Shown here: piece after piece, positions 9,501 through 17,945 of the stretch
Layout of the letters: each line of letters opens with the position of its first letter
Numbering within the stretch: the stretch's first letter is position 1
Assembly: GCA_020650975.1 (NCBI GenBank)
Contig: JAIPMN010002778.1
Location: 313 to 20,876 of the forward strand
Direction of reading: 5' to 3'
Length of the DNA stretch: 20,564 nucleotides
Source of the DNA: Apostichopus californicus
Taxonomy: Eukaryota; Echinodermata; Holothuroidea; Aspidochirotida; Stichopodidae
The notes under the pieces: model-generated
What the model saw: only the letters and a program-made list of their open reading frames with translations
Database searches by the model: none
What the model was told of the DNA's origin: nothing
Made by a program: the position numbers and the translations under genes

Positions 9501-12500
9501 AATGAATTGCGTAGTAAGAGGTTGCAAAAAACACTTCTGAAAACCAGAATTTAAGTTTCTTTACGTTTCCCAGTCATCAAACCCCCGCTTTGGATTAATT
9601 TTGTAAGCAGCACTCGCACAAGACTTTTTGCTCCCGGGTTTCCCATCCTCTGCAGACGAAGATGTGTTCAGCGCACTTCGACACAAACACGTATTACAGG
9701 CAGTATAGTCTATGCAGAGGCCCTCTATAGGTAGTCTCCCTAATTTTAATATATGCCTAAACTCATTAGCCACAACTGCCCTGTTATTCTAATGTGCATA
9801 CTCAATTGTTATCTTCAGCCGTGATTTACCACATATCCTGTTACATCCTGTTACAAAAGAGTACACTGCTACACAATAGGCCCTGTGTGACTTAGTTCTC
9901 TTTAGCAGAACCAACAACACAACACTATGCACAGAGCTAACTAAGTGATGCACACTTACACGTACGGACCATATGTATTGTAGGCATGTATCATTGTACT
10001 GAGTCGGTAAAAGTTTTCACATTTTTTAACTTCTGAAACTAGTATGAATATGGAATCTATCAGTCGTTTTTTTTTTTACTGTGGTGTTCCCTACGCTTGT
10101 GTATCTGCTTTTTGTGGAGTTGTAACTTTCTAAAAGCCTTATAAAATGGCAGCAAGAGTGAGACCCAAAGCTTTATATTTTGTGAATTTGATTAATGTTG
10201 CATCCACTGACTGGAAACTAATTGCAAACACGATTAATTGTAGCAACAAACGAAGCATATGCATTTTAATATCAACAGCAAGTATCACTGTGTTTACATT
10301 GGAATGCATGACAGTCCATTGTTTTAAGGTAAACTGGTCAAAGAGCTAGCAGACTACTTACCCCACCATCGCATTGGAAGAAGCCACTGTGCTCAGCAGG
10401 AAAGCTGGCACAGCAGGTAGCAAGCCTACGGCATTTACTGGCTCAAGTGTAACGTGACCACCACTTTTGGCCAAATTCCCGGCCAATTCCATGATTATCC
10501 CCGCCATCATGGAAGACATGATGTTGTGATCAAGAGAGGGACAAATATAACGATGGCGCTGACAGAGCTTCAGGCTCTCGGTCAAACCTGGTTTGATATC
10601 GGCCATAATCTGTTGACCAAACAGAAAGACCTAAACATTACTCCCTAAACATACCATAGGGATCTAGAAAATACCTGACATAATAATAGGTACACTTCTT
10701 TAAGGAAAACAGTCTGTTCTCATTGTTAACCATTAATTTCAACTGTTGTTCAATGAGGCAGAAACCATTTCTGTCAGTTTTAGAGGTTTAACATCAAACA
10801 TCTTGAAAATGGCAACAGTGATAAGGCAGTGTTAAATGTGTTATGACCTTCCACAAAACTTGTGTTGATATAAATGAAAGCAACTTTCTAGTTGTGTACT
10901 TTGCTCCAACTGCATCAGACACCATCAATCAATCTAAGCAGAGGAAAATGCATATTCCTATGCCTTAGCTTTATGACAAACTGTGATAATTAGGCACTCT
11001 GGTAATATTCTTCATGAATATTCATTATTAACATATCAAATGCTGTCAACTTTCTCAAATACTGAGTAATATAAGGTAACCCATTAACATCACTGCAGTG
11101 TACCCATTGTGACTAATACTTTCAAAATCAGTTAATGGGCCCATTCTCAATTAATAAACCAGAAACACCGCATCAATGGAAGACACCTTCTGAAGGTCAT
11201 CACACACCAACAATTCAGACAAGGGTAACCCTACCTGTCTCTCCTGCTGCAGTCTGATCCAAATATACATAAAGTTATCAAATTTTAATTTCTAGCTCTG
11301 TGCTTTCTTAAACTGCAACAAACTCCCTCTAACATTATAAATATTCATGAGTGTGTATGACTACCAAACTTAACAAAGGCATTCTGTACTTAGCTCATCT
11401 AACATTATAAATATTCATAAGTGTACATGACTACCAAACTTAACAAAGGCTTTTGTACTTAGCTCATCTAACATTATAAATATTCGTTTCCATTCATAAC
11501 CACTGATTTTAATCATGATATTATCATTTCCACCACTCTGCTTTGTGCTCTAATGCGGTTTCCCAGTTTCTTCAAATCAAACTTCCATCATGAATTCCAC
11601 GACCCATCATACAGCACGTCTGTACTTGTTTGAAGGGGGGGGGGGGTGGGGGAGGGAGACAAACAACTTAAAACAATCAATCTGGTTATCAATGACTTCT
11701 TACAATTATATCTTTCTCCAAGACTATTCCAGGCCTGCAAATTCGTTATCAGATTACCATCATTATTTGAGATTTTCCAAGGCCATGGAGACCCAGATGT
11801 TCATTAACATTTATCAATATTCATTACTATCCATCTTAATATTCAGATTCCTTTCCAACTCTACCTTTCTAAGGATGCTTTCATTAAAGTCGTCTCCTTT
11901 CTGTTGGTTGGATAATGTCTTGATGATTGTTACTAAGAGTGATGTTATACTGCCCTCTAGTTTACTTTCAGCCTGTGGTGAATCCAGCTGTTCTTTCATC
12001 ATCCTCTGACTGAGGTGGTACATTACCTTAACTGATGTCGGTAGGAATGTCACAGCACAATCTGGAGATAGAAAGCGGCAAATAGTTCACTAGAAACGAA
12101 AAATAGTGTCAAATATACAATTGAGGGAGGCAATGTCACTGTCTAGAACTTTCAGTTTAAGTTTAAAGCATACAGACACCAATGAACAACACTGTCCTAA
12201 TCAATCTAATAGGCATTAGAAATCATGAAAATAGCTGCAAACTCCTATCAAAGATTGACCATTTTACAAGTCTTATCTTAATTCTAGTTTTATTTATGAA
12301 TACACATTAGCTAATTTATGCACATTGATGATGTTAAGGGAGTTACTGCATAAGATTCTGTTATGTTATTCCTTTTGTTTTTGTACCACCTTCAATCCAA
12401 GGACACTAAACACAGGCTTGTGCCCTAAGGTGATTTTTTTATGAAAATTTTATTTTTTTCTTTGAAAAGAGAAACATCACATTATTCAAATGATATATGT

Positions 12501-15500
12501 GGGATTGTAATTAGGGGTTAACTTATGAAGGCTTAAATAAGACATTTTGATGAGAGCAACACTCCACATCATAGTTTGCATATATTTCATGAGTTAACCA
12601 GATTTATCAAAACTTCAAAAGTGTATATTTTGGAAACGGAATGAGCTTTTCATAAAAGTCCAAAATTTGTTAATGAGATTATCACACGCAACAAATGTAC
12701 TGAATATGGGGCAAATTGCCTAGGAGTATATAGTACTTAAACTTTCAATGCAAACGTTTTCAATTTTTTTTGAATAGCAAAGATCTTAATGATGAATTTC
12801 TTATTGACATCACAGTATGAGCACCCACTCCTCTCATTCTAGTTTTGCAAATAGAGGATTTGATAAAGAATTGTTACCTCATAAACTAAGATTTCAACTG
12901 CAACAATGAACCAATTACTGATAACAACAAAACACTACAGGCAGACAAGATTCCATTGGAAAACAAAGATGAGATAATATTTTGAAGGTTCTACCTGTTT
13001 GTAGAACATCCTTGCAGAATAGAGAGACTTGTTCAGGTAGCTGTGAACCCCCAACAGCCAACATAACAGCATCTGTAAACAGCTGGAGAAGATCCTGAAA
13101 TGATCAAAATAAACAACATTGAAAAACAAACCATTTGAAGTTAAGTTGTTCATAGATAAGATTGCACAATCATAGTTTTAACATAAATGTGTATGAATCC
13201 TAAACACTTTCCAGTAGAGACCATCAAAGCACTTACTTGACAAATGTCCTTTGCAAGCTGGTGCAGGGTCTGATCTATATCTGATCTGGACCCACTAGAG
13301 TCAGAGCATGGTATCACCAGGGATGGTACCAATTCTCTGCTCATCCATGAGAGAAGCTCCTCAAACTGGGGACTGAAATCCATCTCCTCTGCCTCAATCT
13401 GCTCAGAGGAGAGACTCTCTGCATCCCATGTAATCTAGAGATAAGTGAGTAGAATGTTATCAAATATAGTTCACTGAAAGTGTAATAGGGGTCTTACCAT
13501 TGGTTGGATGTACAACATAACATTACCATTGATTGGTTGTACAACACAACATTACCTTTGATTGGATGTACAACATAACATTACCTTTGATTGGATGAGC
13601 AAACATAACATTACCTTTGATTGGATGTAAAAACATAACATTACCTTTGATTGGATGAACAACACAATATTACCTTTGATTGGATGAGCAAACATAACAT
13701 TACCTTTGATTGGATGTGCAACACAACATTACCTTTGATTGGATGTGCATACATAATATTATCTTTGATTTGGATGTACAACACAACATTACCTTTGATT
13801 AGATGTGCAGCATAACATTACCTTTGATTGGATGTGCAACATAAACATTACCATTGGTTGGAAGTACAACATAATATTACCTTTGATTGGATGAGCAAAC
13901 ATAACATTACCTTTGATTGGATGTGCAAACATAACATTACCTTTGATTGGATGTGCAAACATAACATTACCTTTGATTGGATGTACAACACAACATTACC
14001 TTTGATTGGATGAGCAAACATAACATTACCTTTGATTGGATGTGCAACACAACATTACCTTTGATTGGATGTGCATACATAATACTATCTTTGATTGGAT
14101 GTACAACACAATATTACCTTTGATTGGATGTACAACACAACATTACTTTTGATTGGATGTACAACACAACATTACCTTTGATTGGATGTGCATCATAACA
14201 TTAGCTTTAATTTGATATGAAACAGGAGTTGAGACCTACCTTTGATCAGATTTGTAACAGGAATTTAAAAGCTACCTTTACATGGCATGTACCATGGCAT
14301 GAATATTAGGATTACCTTTGACTGGATGTGCAACAAGAGTCTCAAGTAGGAGTGAAGTGACTTTTGCAAGACCTCATCAGTGGTAAAGCTCAGAACAGAG
14401 GCAGATACAAATCTGTGTTCAATGCAGAGCTGAGGAAAAATAAGTCATTAACATGATGATAGTAAAGTCTCTGTCAGAAGTATCTCTGTATAGAGTAGGT
14501 AATTAGCCAACTGCATGAAAGATTCATATTATGCTAAGACTGTCTTCAGATTTATGGTCTTCTCGGTCTCATTCGTTATGTCTCTCAATAAAAAAAAGTG
14601 CTGCCATCTGCTGCCTTAAAATGATGCAAAATTGAACTTAGTTTAAAGTTGTATTGTAAACAATGATAATTTCTGATAAATCCAGTGATAAATCAAAGAT
14701 ATGATTGAAAAATTATTTCCTTCAAAAGAACATGTTATGAGAGCTAGCAGCGATACAATTGCTCAAAGATGCTGCCAAACTTTTCAATACTTCAGCAACT
14801 TTAAATGTGGAATGACACAGCAGAATGTAACAAGTTATGGAATTTAGTTCATTGTACCATTTTAGACATCTTGCCATTACTCAATGTGTCCCGTACTTTA
14901 AAAATGACTTGCAAAATTTCTTCATCATGGGCTCCTGTAGGTGTTAGAAATTTGAGTGTGTAGAATATTGATAATCTTTGGATTTGTTTCATATCAGTTT
15001 GAGGCAATACAATTACACACACACATCAGTAACTAGTACTTTAATAGTAATATTTTGTGGTAATAATGATATCTTTCTTGAGGGGTTCATTTAATTTATA
15101 CTCTATTCAGGGTTTACCTGAGGGTTCATTTATTTACTTTATTTCAGGGAGTAGTCTTAACATCACTTTACCTGCGGGTCCATTTATTTACTTTATATAA
15201 GGGAGTAGTCTTACCATGGCTTTCTTGAGAGTTGCTATCAATTCGATAACTTCATTTGTACATGACTGCAGGAGACGGGCCCTGGATGGGTAATGGCTGA
15301 AGATACAGTCCAAGAATCTGAGACCCATCAGAGGCTGAGGCTGAACAGGCTCAACAAAAGCAACCCGTCTCTTCTTCTTCTTCCTGGACTGTTGGATAAC
15401 AATTACAATATTAATTAACCCACTTACTATATAAACTAACCCACTTACTATAAACTATCCCACTTACTATAAACTAACCCACTTACAATATAAACTAACC

Positions 15501-17304
15501 CACTTTTTATGAACTAACCCACTTATTATAGACTAACTTACTTATTATCAACTAACCTTCTTATTATCAACTAACCCACTTGTTTTAAGCTAACTATTAA
15601 CTAACCCACTTGTTATTATTTAACAAACCTACATTAAACTAACCCACTATCTGACATGTGACATGCTGTCCACACACATACATACTCACCCACTCCCTCC
15701 CAACCAATCTGTCTGTAAGAGTACATGATGTTCACTATGTTATACATTTGCAGGGCTGGGCTAGTTAGATTCCTTCTGCCTTAGGCAAAGAACTCAAAAT
15801 CAGTTCATAATGAGCCGCAAAATTCATTTAGTCTACAACATCTGTAACCAGCTACTTGGGTGTAATGCTAGCATCCATTAGGCTTTCGCTACATATACTT
15901 TACTGCGACACAAGATGATTACCTTATCTTGTTCTTCTTCCTTTGCATATTCATCTGTCGTCTTTTGTCTTGAGGTCAAGGTCAGTTCAAGCCAGTTACC
16001 AATTAACTCCAAAACATCTCTTCCCCTACCCCAGGAAATCAGGCAGGTAAGAAGAGGGCCGAATGAGTCTGATGTGGCAGTAACAGGGAGAGTCTTCAAG
16101 GATGACAAACAACCATTGCTAGAAGGAAGAAAATGATGGGCATTTTTTCATCTTCCAGTAACCTTACTTTGTGGACATCATTCCTAGTTCAGGCAGTAAT
16201 CAGTGAAAGGGGCAAATTTGGGGTCAGGTGTTTTTCTTTTATAAAAGACATCTTGCTGCCTGTTTCAAAGAATACCACATCCTGTGAATGTAACAACGTA
16301 TCCTTCTTTCAACCAGTCCTCTTCTCATGACGGTATTTGCCAATGCATGTTGCAGAGTGACCAATCAGGATTGATAGTATATACCTAGGTAGTTGCCCTA
16401 ACTTGTTACAAGTGACAGAGTAGTTGTCAAAGTCATGTCTATGGTCTTGAAAGATGAAATATTTTCACTAATTTAAATCAATCTTTGTCATTTCTTGAAT
16501 TATCCTGAATTTACAATGCAATAAAGATAAAGAATATTCCTCTTTTTCTCAGCAACATAATATTTGTTTTATTGCACCAGTTTCCTGAGATAAATTCAAG
16601 CCCCATGATTAGCAGACACTCAATAGAAACCTTACCTGAAAGATGGTATTGAGGAAGCAGGGAGATAAGAGGCCAGGATCATAATGGCTGGTATTGACCT
16701 AGCATCCTGTACATTAAAAGGAAAGAAAGAATTAGTCTCTTTTTTGCATTTATGTTTCTTCTTTTTTTCATTTATTTATTTCCAGTATGAATATAAATAT
16801 TTATAAACAGGACATCAAAAGTGAGTATGTAATAAGAAAATATTCCAACTTCACTAGAAACTTTAGGCCCATTTGGTTATCATCATTTATAAACCCGCAG
16901 AGCAAGTCCCATGTGCGATGCCGGATGCTGCAATACTGGCCCAGTGAACTCAATTATTGGCATGGATTATTTTTCACTAAGCAATGGTAAGCATGTTATT
17001 CAACATAGCCTATATGTCTGTATCAGGGAATAACAAACAATGAATAATTTTTGTTTGACAATCCCTGCTGGATAGTTAGACTGGATAATTAGACTGGATG
17101 ACTAACTAGCACTACTAATGTAATCACTAATCACTAATGTAATCACTATCCTAGTCAAATATCTCTCTCTAGTTTATGGCTTGTCCACCAAAGAGTAAAC
17201 CAACAATACAAAATACAAACACTAACCTGGAAATTGGCTAGAAAGTCTGGCAATGCCTTGCTGAATTTCTTGACCAACATCATCTTGAGGTGTTGATTAC
17301 TTGG
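6358..17304 (-). CDS. NCAPG2: NCAPG2 (condensin-2 complex subunit G2), C-terminal half, 12 coding exons
   Basis: NCAPG2/CAP-G2 is the HEAT-repeat subunit of condensin II that works with NCAPD3, NCAPH2 and SMC2/SMC4 in nuclear chromosome compaction. Twelve minus-strand exons join with matching phases into 591 codons plus TAG. Alignment by eye to human NCAPG2 (recalled, about 1,143 residues) runs through the whole series: LVKKFSKALPDFL for INKFASVLPEYL, ASYLPASSIPSFS for MSFMPASAVPPFS, CLISWGRGRDVLELIGNWL for CLCSWGQVGHILELVDNWL, LHILQALKE near AVHIILVINAG, and AWLFESRKLLNSLLG for RFLYESSSRTLGELLNS. The product carries about 45 extra C-terminal residues and lacks about 20 residues of a linker between the exons at 15215 and 14316. 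The N-terminal half is not in the window. Confidence 0.95.
6536..7069 (-). other. NCAPG2 intron between exons 11 and 12
   Basis: This 534-base GT–AG intron has no gene. It contains an AT-rich inverted repeat, GTATTGTATA near 6708 with TATACAATAC near 6755. Confidence 0.8.
7070..7190 (-). CDS. NCAPG2: NCAPG2 window exon 11
   Basis: The acceptor is TTATCCTGAAAACACAG; the donor is GACAG|GTGAGA. Two bases complete Asp, then 39 codons and two bases. KKKLPGLENCLGSVEAQLDA is followed by an acidic ERGFEDEENKRETED. Phase fit on both sides and position support it; sequence similarity here is weaker than in neighbouring exons. Confidence 0.85.
7191..8717 (-). other. NCAPG2 intron between exons 10 and 11
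   Basis: This 1,527-base intron holds the ~245-bp tandem repeat at 7800-8395 and, just after it, CATTAATATTCATAAGGTCA near 8410. The 107-codon plus-strand open frame at 7435-7758 (TTG-type start) resembles nothing I know and has no splice context. Confidence 0.75.
7800..8395. repeat. Tandem repeat, period about 245–250 bp, 2.4 copies
   Basis: TACATGTACCAGCT(A/T)TTAA is followed by AACTGTAT..., TACAATCTGA, a GGTTG-type block and (A/G)TTATTGCA; it starts at 7800, 8050 and 8295. Copies 1 and 2 continue into a GGGCCC-rich part (CCCAACTGGTC...TTTTTGG); copy 3 stops after about 100 bases. The first part of the unit feels like a dispersed repeat (recollection). Confidence 0.85.
8718..8818 (-). CDS. 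NCAPG2: NCAPG2 window exon 10
   Basis: The acceptor is CTTTGTTTTTGCAG; the donor is GGAAG|GTACTT. One base completes Gly, then 33 codons plus one base. SFVTEIHQCVRSGALEKNAD and YAVLHILQALKE match human SFLDELKACVASNDIEG...AAVHIILVINAG. Confidence 0.92.
8954..9060. repeat. Short minisatellite, 23–24-bp units, about 4.5 copies
   Basis: GATGGCACTAACA(A)GAG... starts at 8954, 8978, 9001 and 9025, with a diverged AATGGCATTAGG at 9049. It lies 136 bases upstream of the exon 10 acceptor in transcript direction. Confidence 0.9.
9496..9606 (+). pseudogene. Possible THAP-domain start, degenerate
   Basis: The frame reads MPMNCVVRGCKKHF, then TGA at 9538-9540, then KPEFKFLYVSQSSNPRFGL and TAA at 9604-9606. 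M-P-x-x-C-x4-C followed by an F-x-F stretch and a Pro-Arg block looks like the first half of a THAP zinc finger, as in P-element-type transposases and THAP proteins. The second C-x2-H pair is not seen, and an opposite-strand open frame (9561-9773) overlaps part of it. It is too short to be sure; I would treat it as a broken remnant inside the NCAPG2 intron. Confidence 0.2.
10362..10609 (-). CDS. NCAPG2: NCAPG2 window exon 9
   Basis: The acceptor is GTTTGGTCAACAG; the donor is GTGGG|GTAAGTAG. It has 82 codons plus two bases (GG). It is the longest exon here, spanning HNIMSSMMAGIIMELAGNLA, which corresponds to human VHRGVLSTLIAGPVVEISHQL, then LLPAVPAFLLSTVASSNAMV. Confidence 0.93.
11331..11486. 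repeat. Tandem repeat, 69–70-bp units, 2.2 copies
   Basis: AACATTATAAATATTC begins at 11331, 11401 and 11470; copies 1 and 2 continue through GACTACCAAACTTAACAAAG and a TACTTAGCTCAT end. The third copy is partial. Confidence 0.9.
11635..11658 (+). other. Poly-G tract, G-quadruplex-capable
   Basis: Twelve consecutive G bases are followed by TGGGGGAGGGAG. On the transcribed strand this is a C-rich pyrimidine tract inside an NCAPG2 intron. It is likely length-polymorphic and prone to sequencing error. Confidence 0.8.
11865..12061 (-). CDS. NCAPG2: NCAPG2 window exon 8
   Basis: The acceptor is TATCTCCAG; the donor is GAAAG|GTAGAG. Two bases complete Asp (G+AT), then 65 codons. VKVMYHLSQRMMKEQLDSP aligns with human SLLLDILKEITGSSL, followed by a helical segment ending ESILRK. 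Confidence 0.92.
12062..12994 (-). other. NCAPG2 intron between exons 7 and 8
   Basis: This 933-base AT-rich intron has no repeat array or gene signal that I can see. Confidence 0.75.
12995..13094 (-). CDS. NCAPG2: NCAPG2 window exon 7
   Basis: The acceptor is GATCATTTCAG; the donor is AACAG|GTAGAACC. It has 33 codons plus one base. The peptide DLLQLFTDAVMLAVGGSQLP matches human LTVCKDVVMVGLGDHQF. The intron before it is the shortest in the gene (142 bases, 13095-13236). Confidence 0.92.
13237..13434 (-). CDS. NCAPG2: NCAPG2 window exon 6
   Basis: The acceptor is TAG before ATTACATGG; the donor is TGTCAA|GTAAGTGC. It has 66 codons, phase 0 at both ends. An acidic start (AEEMDF) leads into FEELLSWMSRELVPSL and ends TLHQLAKDICQ, corresponding to human WLESKILSFIQ...YQQIIQTY. 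The inner PCSDSSGSRSD stretch is a longer loop than in the human protein. Confidence 0.92.
13494..14201. repeat. 24-copy 29–30-bp minisatellite made of a 5' splice-site sequence
   Basis: Plus-strand units read TACCTTTGATTGGATG plus 13–14 bases. On the transcribed strand each gives GCACATCCAATCAAAGGTAAT (20 of 21 bases identical to the true exon-intron junction at 14316/14315, GCACATCCAGTCAAAG|GTAAT). Twenty-two of 24 units keep the GT after the AAG or ATG; units 10 and 21 read GATAAT. Degenerate units continue from 14202 to about 14260 toward the real donor. Units 7-10 and 18-21 share the same variant order, indicating an internal duplication of about 11 units. Confidence 0.95.
14316..14429 (-). 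CDS. NCAPG2: NCAPG2 window exon 5
   Basis: The acceptor is CTTATTTTTCCTCAG; the donor is GTCAAAG|GTAATCC. It has 38 codons, phase 0 at both ends: LCIEHRFVSASVLSF and on, similar to human LSIHLQHKFCSEGKVYLSM. About 20 linker residues present in the human protein before this point have no counterpart here. The last 16 bases plus GTAAT are the seed of the minisatellite at 13494-14201. Confidence 0.92.
14430..15214 (-). other. NCAPG2 intron between exons 4 and 5
   Basis: This 785-base intron carries the duplicated donor region at 15060-15217. The human protein has about 20 residues here without a counterpart, so a missed small phase-0 exon is possible, but I saw no convincing one. Confidence 0.7.
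15060..15217. repeat. 54-bp tandem repeat starting at the exon 4 splice donor
   Basis: On the minus strand the true junction ATG|GTAAGACTACTCCCT (from 15217) is repeated 54 bases on as ATGTTAAGACTACTCCCT (from 15163), 17 of 18 identical. Both are followed by AAAGTAAATAAATG(G/A)ACCC and CAGGTAAA. A third, diverged partial copy extends to about 15075. The second copy has lost the first G of the donor. Confidence 0.9.
15215..15388 (-). CDS. NCAPG2: NCAPG2 window exon 4
   Basis: The acceptor TTGTTATCCAACAG (before TCC) keeps phase 0; the nearer CAG two codons on would shift the frame into a stop. The donor is GCCATG|GTAAGA. The 58 codons start with a basic run, SRKKKKRRV, then GLRFLDCIFSHYPSRARLL, matching the human LALVYIEYLLTHPKNRECLL helix. 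Its donor region is tandemly duplicated in the following intron. Confidence 0.92.
15413..15646. repeat. Degenerate minisatellite, about 19–21-bp units, about 11 copies
   Basis: Plus-strand units read AACCCACTTACTATAAACT, diverging toward higher coordinates (CTTATTATCAACT, CTTGTTTTAAGCT). On the minus strand the best units contain AGTAAGTGGGTTAG, a donor-like string. The array ends about 25 bases upstream of the exon 4 acceptor in the 534-base intron 15389-15922. Confidence 0.85.
15923..16118 (-). CDS. NCAPG2: NCAPG2 window exon 3
   Basis: The acceptor is TTTTCTTCCTTCTAG; the donor is GATAAG|GTAATC. The first base completes Ser (AG+C), then 65 codons. It carries the best conserved segment, LLTCLISWGRGRDVLELIGN, and ends in a charged KEEEQDK stretch that begins the low-complexity linker. 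Confidence 0.95.
16119..16635 (-). other. NCAPG2 intron between exons 2 and 3
   Basis: This 517-base GT–AG intron has no repeat array or second gene visible. The open frame at 16133-16330 on the plus strand is unsupported. Confidence 0.75.
16636..16706 (-). CDS. NCAPG2: NCAPG2 window exon 2
   Basis: The acceptor is TTTTAATGTACAG; the donor is TTTCAG|GTAAGG. The exon has 71 bases: 23 codons plus two bases (AG) of a split Ser codon. It encodes DARSIPAIMILASYLPASS and on; the other two frames have stops. It corresponds to the human block ending FMPASAVPPFS. Confidence 0.93.
16707..17226 (-). other. NCAPG2 intron between exons 1 and 2 of the window
   Basis: This 520-base intron carries only short local duplications near 17080-17150, such as ACTAATGTAATCACTA twice. 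Nothing else was seen. Confidence 0.75.
17227..17304 (-). CDS. NCAPG2: NCAPG2 window exon 1
   Basis: The acceptor is TTATCTTTTGATCCAG; the donor is CCAG|GTTAGT. Phase 0 at both ends, 26 codons, PSNQHLKMMLVKKFSKALPD and on to FQ. It matches the helix before the 'INKFASVLPEYL' block of the human protein. An alternative acceptor after CTCAAG would remove seven residues. The preceding exon is not visible in 17305-20564. Confidence 0.85.
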
Positions 17305-17326
17305 CTGGATCAAAAGATAATTTCAA

Positions 17327-17432
17327 GAAAATGCTTATAAGTCATGTGACATGGATACCATAAGTACCCTAACCCTACATGAAAAATGCTTAGTAGTCAT
17401 GTGACATGGATATCATAAGTACCATAATCCTA
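17327..17432. repeat. 54-bp tandem duplication, 2 copies
   Basis: GAAAATGCTTATAAGTCATG (17327) and GAAAAATGCTTAGTAGTCAT (17381) both continue with GTGACATGGATA(C/T)CATAAGTACC. The second copy runs into CCTAGATCCACTCAGAAG, which matches the 20-bp unit of the array at 19988-20564. Confidence 0.9.
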
Positions 17433-17496
17433 GATCCACTCAGAAGTGTGTAAATTTAGCTGTCGTCCGGTCATCCGAGACGACCAAATTACCTGT

Positions 17497-17539
17497 CGGG
17501 CAACCAAAACTTGTCAAATCGTGAACTACTGGTTGCCCG
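17497..17539. repeat. Perfect 10-bp inverted repeat
   Basis: CGGGCAACCA (17497-17506) pairs with TGGTTGCCCG (17530-17539) around a 23-base spacer. A smaller GTCGTC/GACGAC pair sits just before (17462-17484). The GC-rich hairpins stand out from AT-rich flanks and may mark part of a mobile element. Confidence 0.75.
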
Positions 17540-17689
17540 GCGGATAACCAAAAACTTTCGAAAAGGCTGGTTAATGTTCCGTGAAACAAACGGAAAAAGA
17601 CACGGAAACAAGCGTGAAACCAAAAACGTTAAATGATATTTCACATAAGAAGAAACTCATTCCAAACTCCACCTTCATCTAATAAATAA

Positions 17690-17945
17690 TATACGTAGAC
17701 GTATACGCACATTCTATTAGCCTGAGGAAGGCCAAGCCCTCACATTGACATGGGCCACTCAGACCAAGATTCATGGTATTTTCTGTTCCGTCCGTTTGTC
17801 AACAAAGGCCAATCAGAGTTCAGGTTTACCCCCACGGGCAAAGACCCCGCCCATCTACCACACTGCTACCGTGCAATACTGCATGTATACAATAGTAAAC
17901 ACTTGGCCAGTACTATGAAGCACATACAGCTTACCACGTGGTTAT
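17690..17945. promoter_or_regulatory. Promoter-like patch: CCAAT box, GC box, E-box
   Basis: GGCCAATCAG (CCAAT at 17809-17813, NF-Y type), CCCCGCCC (17845-17852, Sp1 type) and CACGTG (17935-17940, E-box) occur within 135 bases, in a stretch richer in CpG than its surroundings. No TATA box or gene start could be tied to it. It could be an internal or antisense promoter, or the regulatory part of an inserted element. Confidence 0.25.

Larger units (their letters stand above)
8819..10361 (-). other. NCAPG2 intron between exons 9 and 10
   Basis: This 1,543-base intron is the longest complete one here. It contains a 24-bp minisatellite (8954-9060) and a THAP-like remnant (9496-9606). The stretch 9290-9800 has more CpG than its surroundings, which fits an inserted foreign piece. 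Confidence 0.75.
10610..11864 (-). other. NCAPG2 intron between exons 8 and 9
   Basis: This 1,255-base intron holds a 70-bp tandem repeat (11331-11486) and a G-run (11635-11658, a C-rich tract in the transcript). No other gene signal was seen. Confidence 0.75.

Noticed and set aside
13828..14013. Open frame with repeated HNITFDWM peptide
   Set aside because: It is a translation of the minisatellite and depends on 30-base units; the strand is antisense to the gene.
15413..15646. Telomere-like GGGTTAG strings
   Set aside because: Spacing is about 20 bases and units are degenerate; it is a local minisatellite, not a (TTAGGG)n tract.
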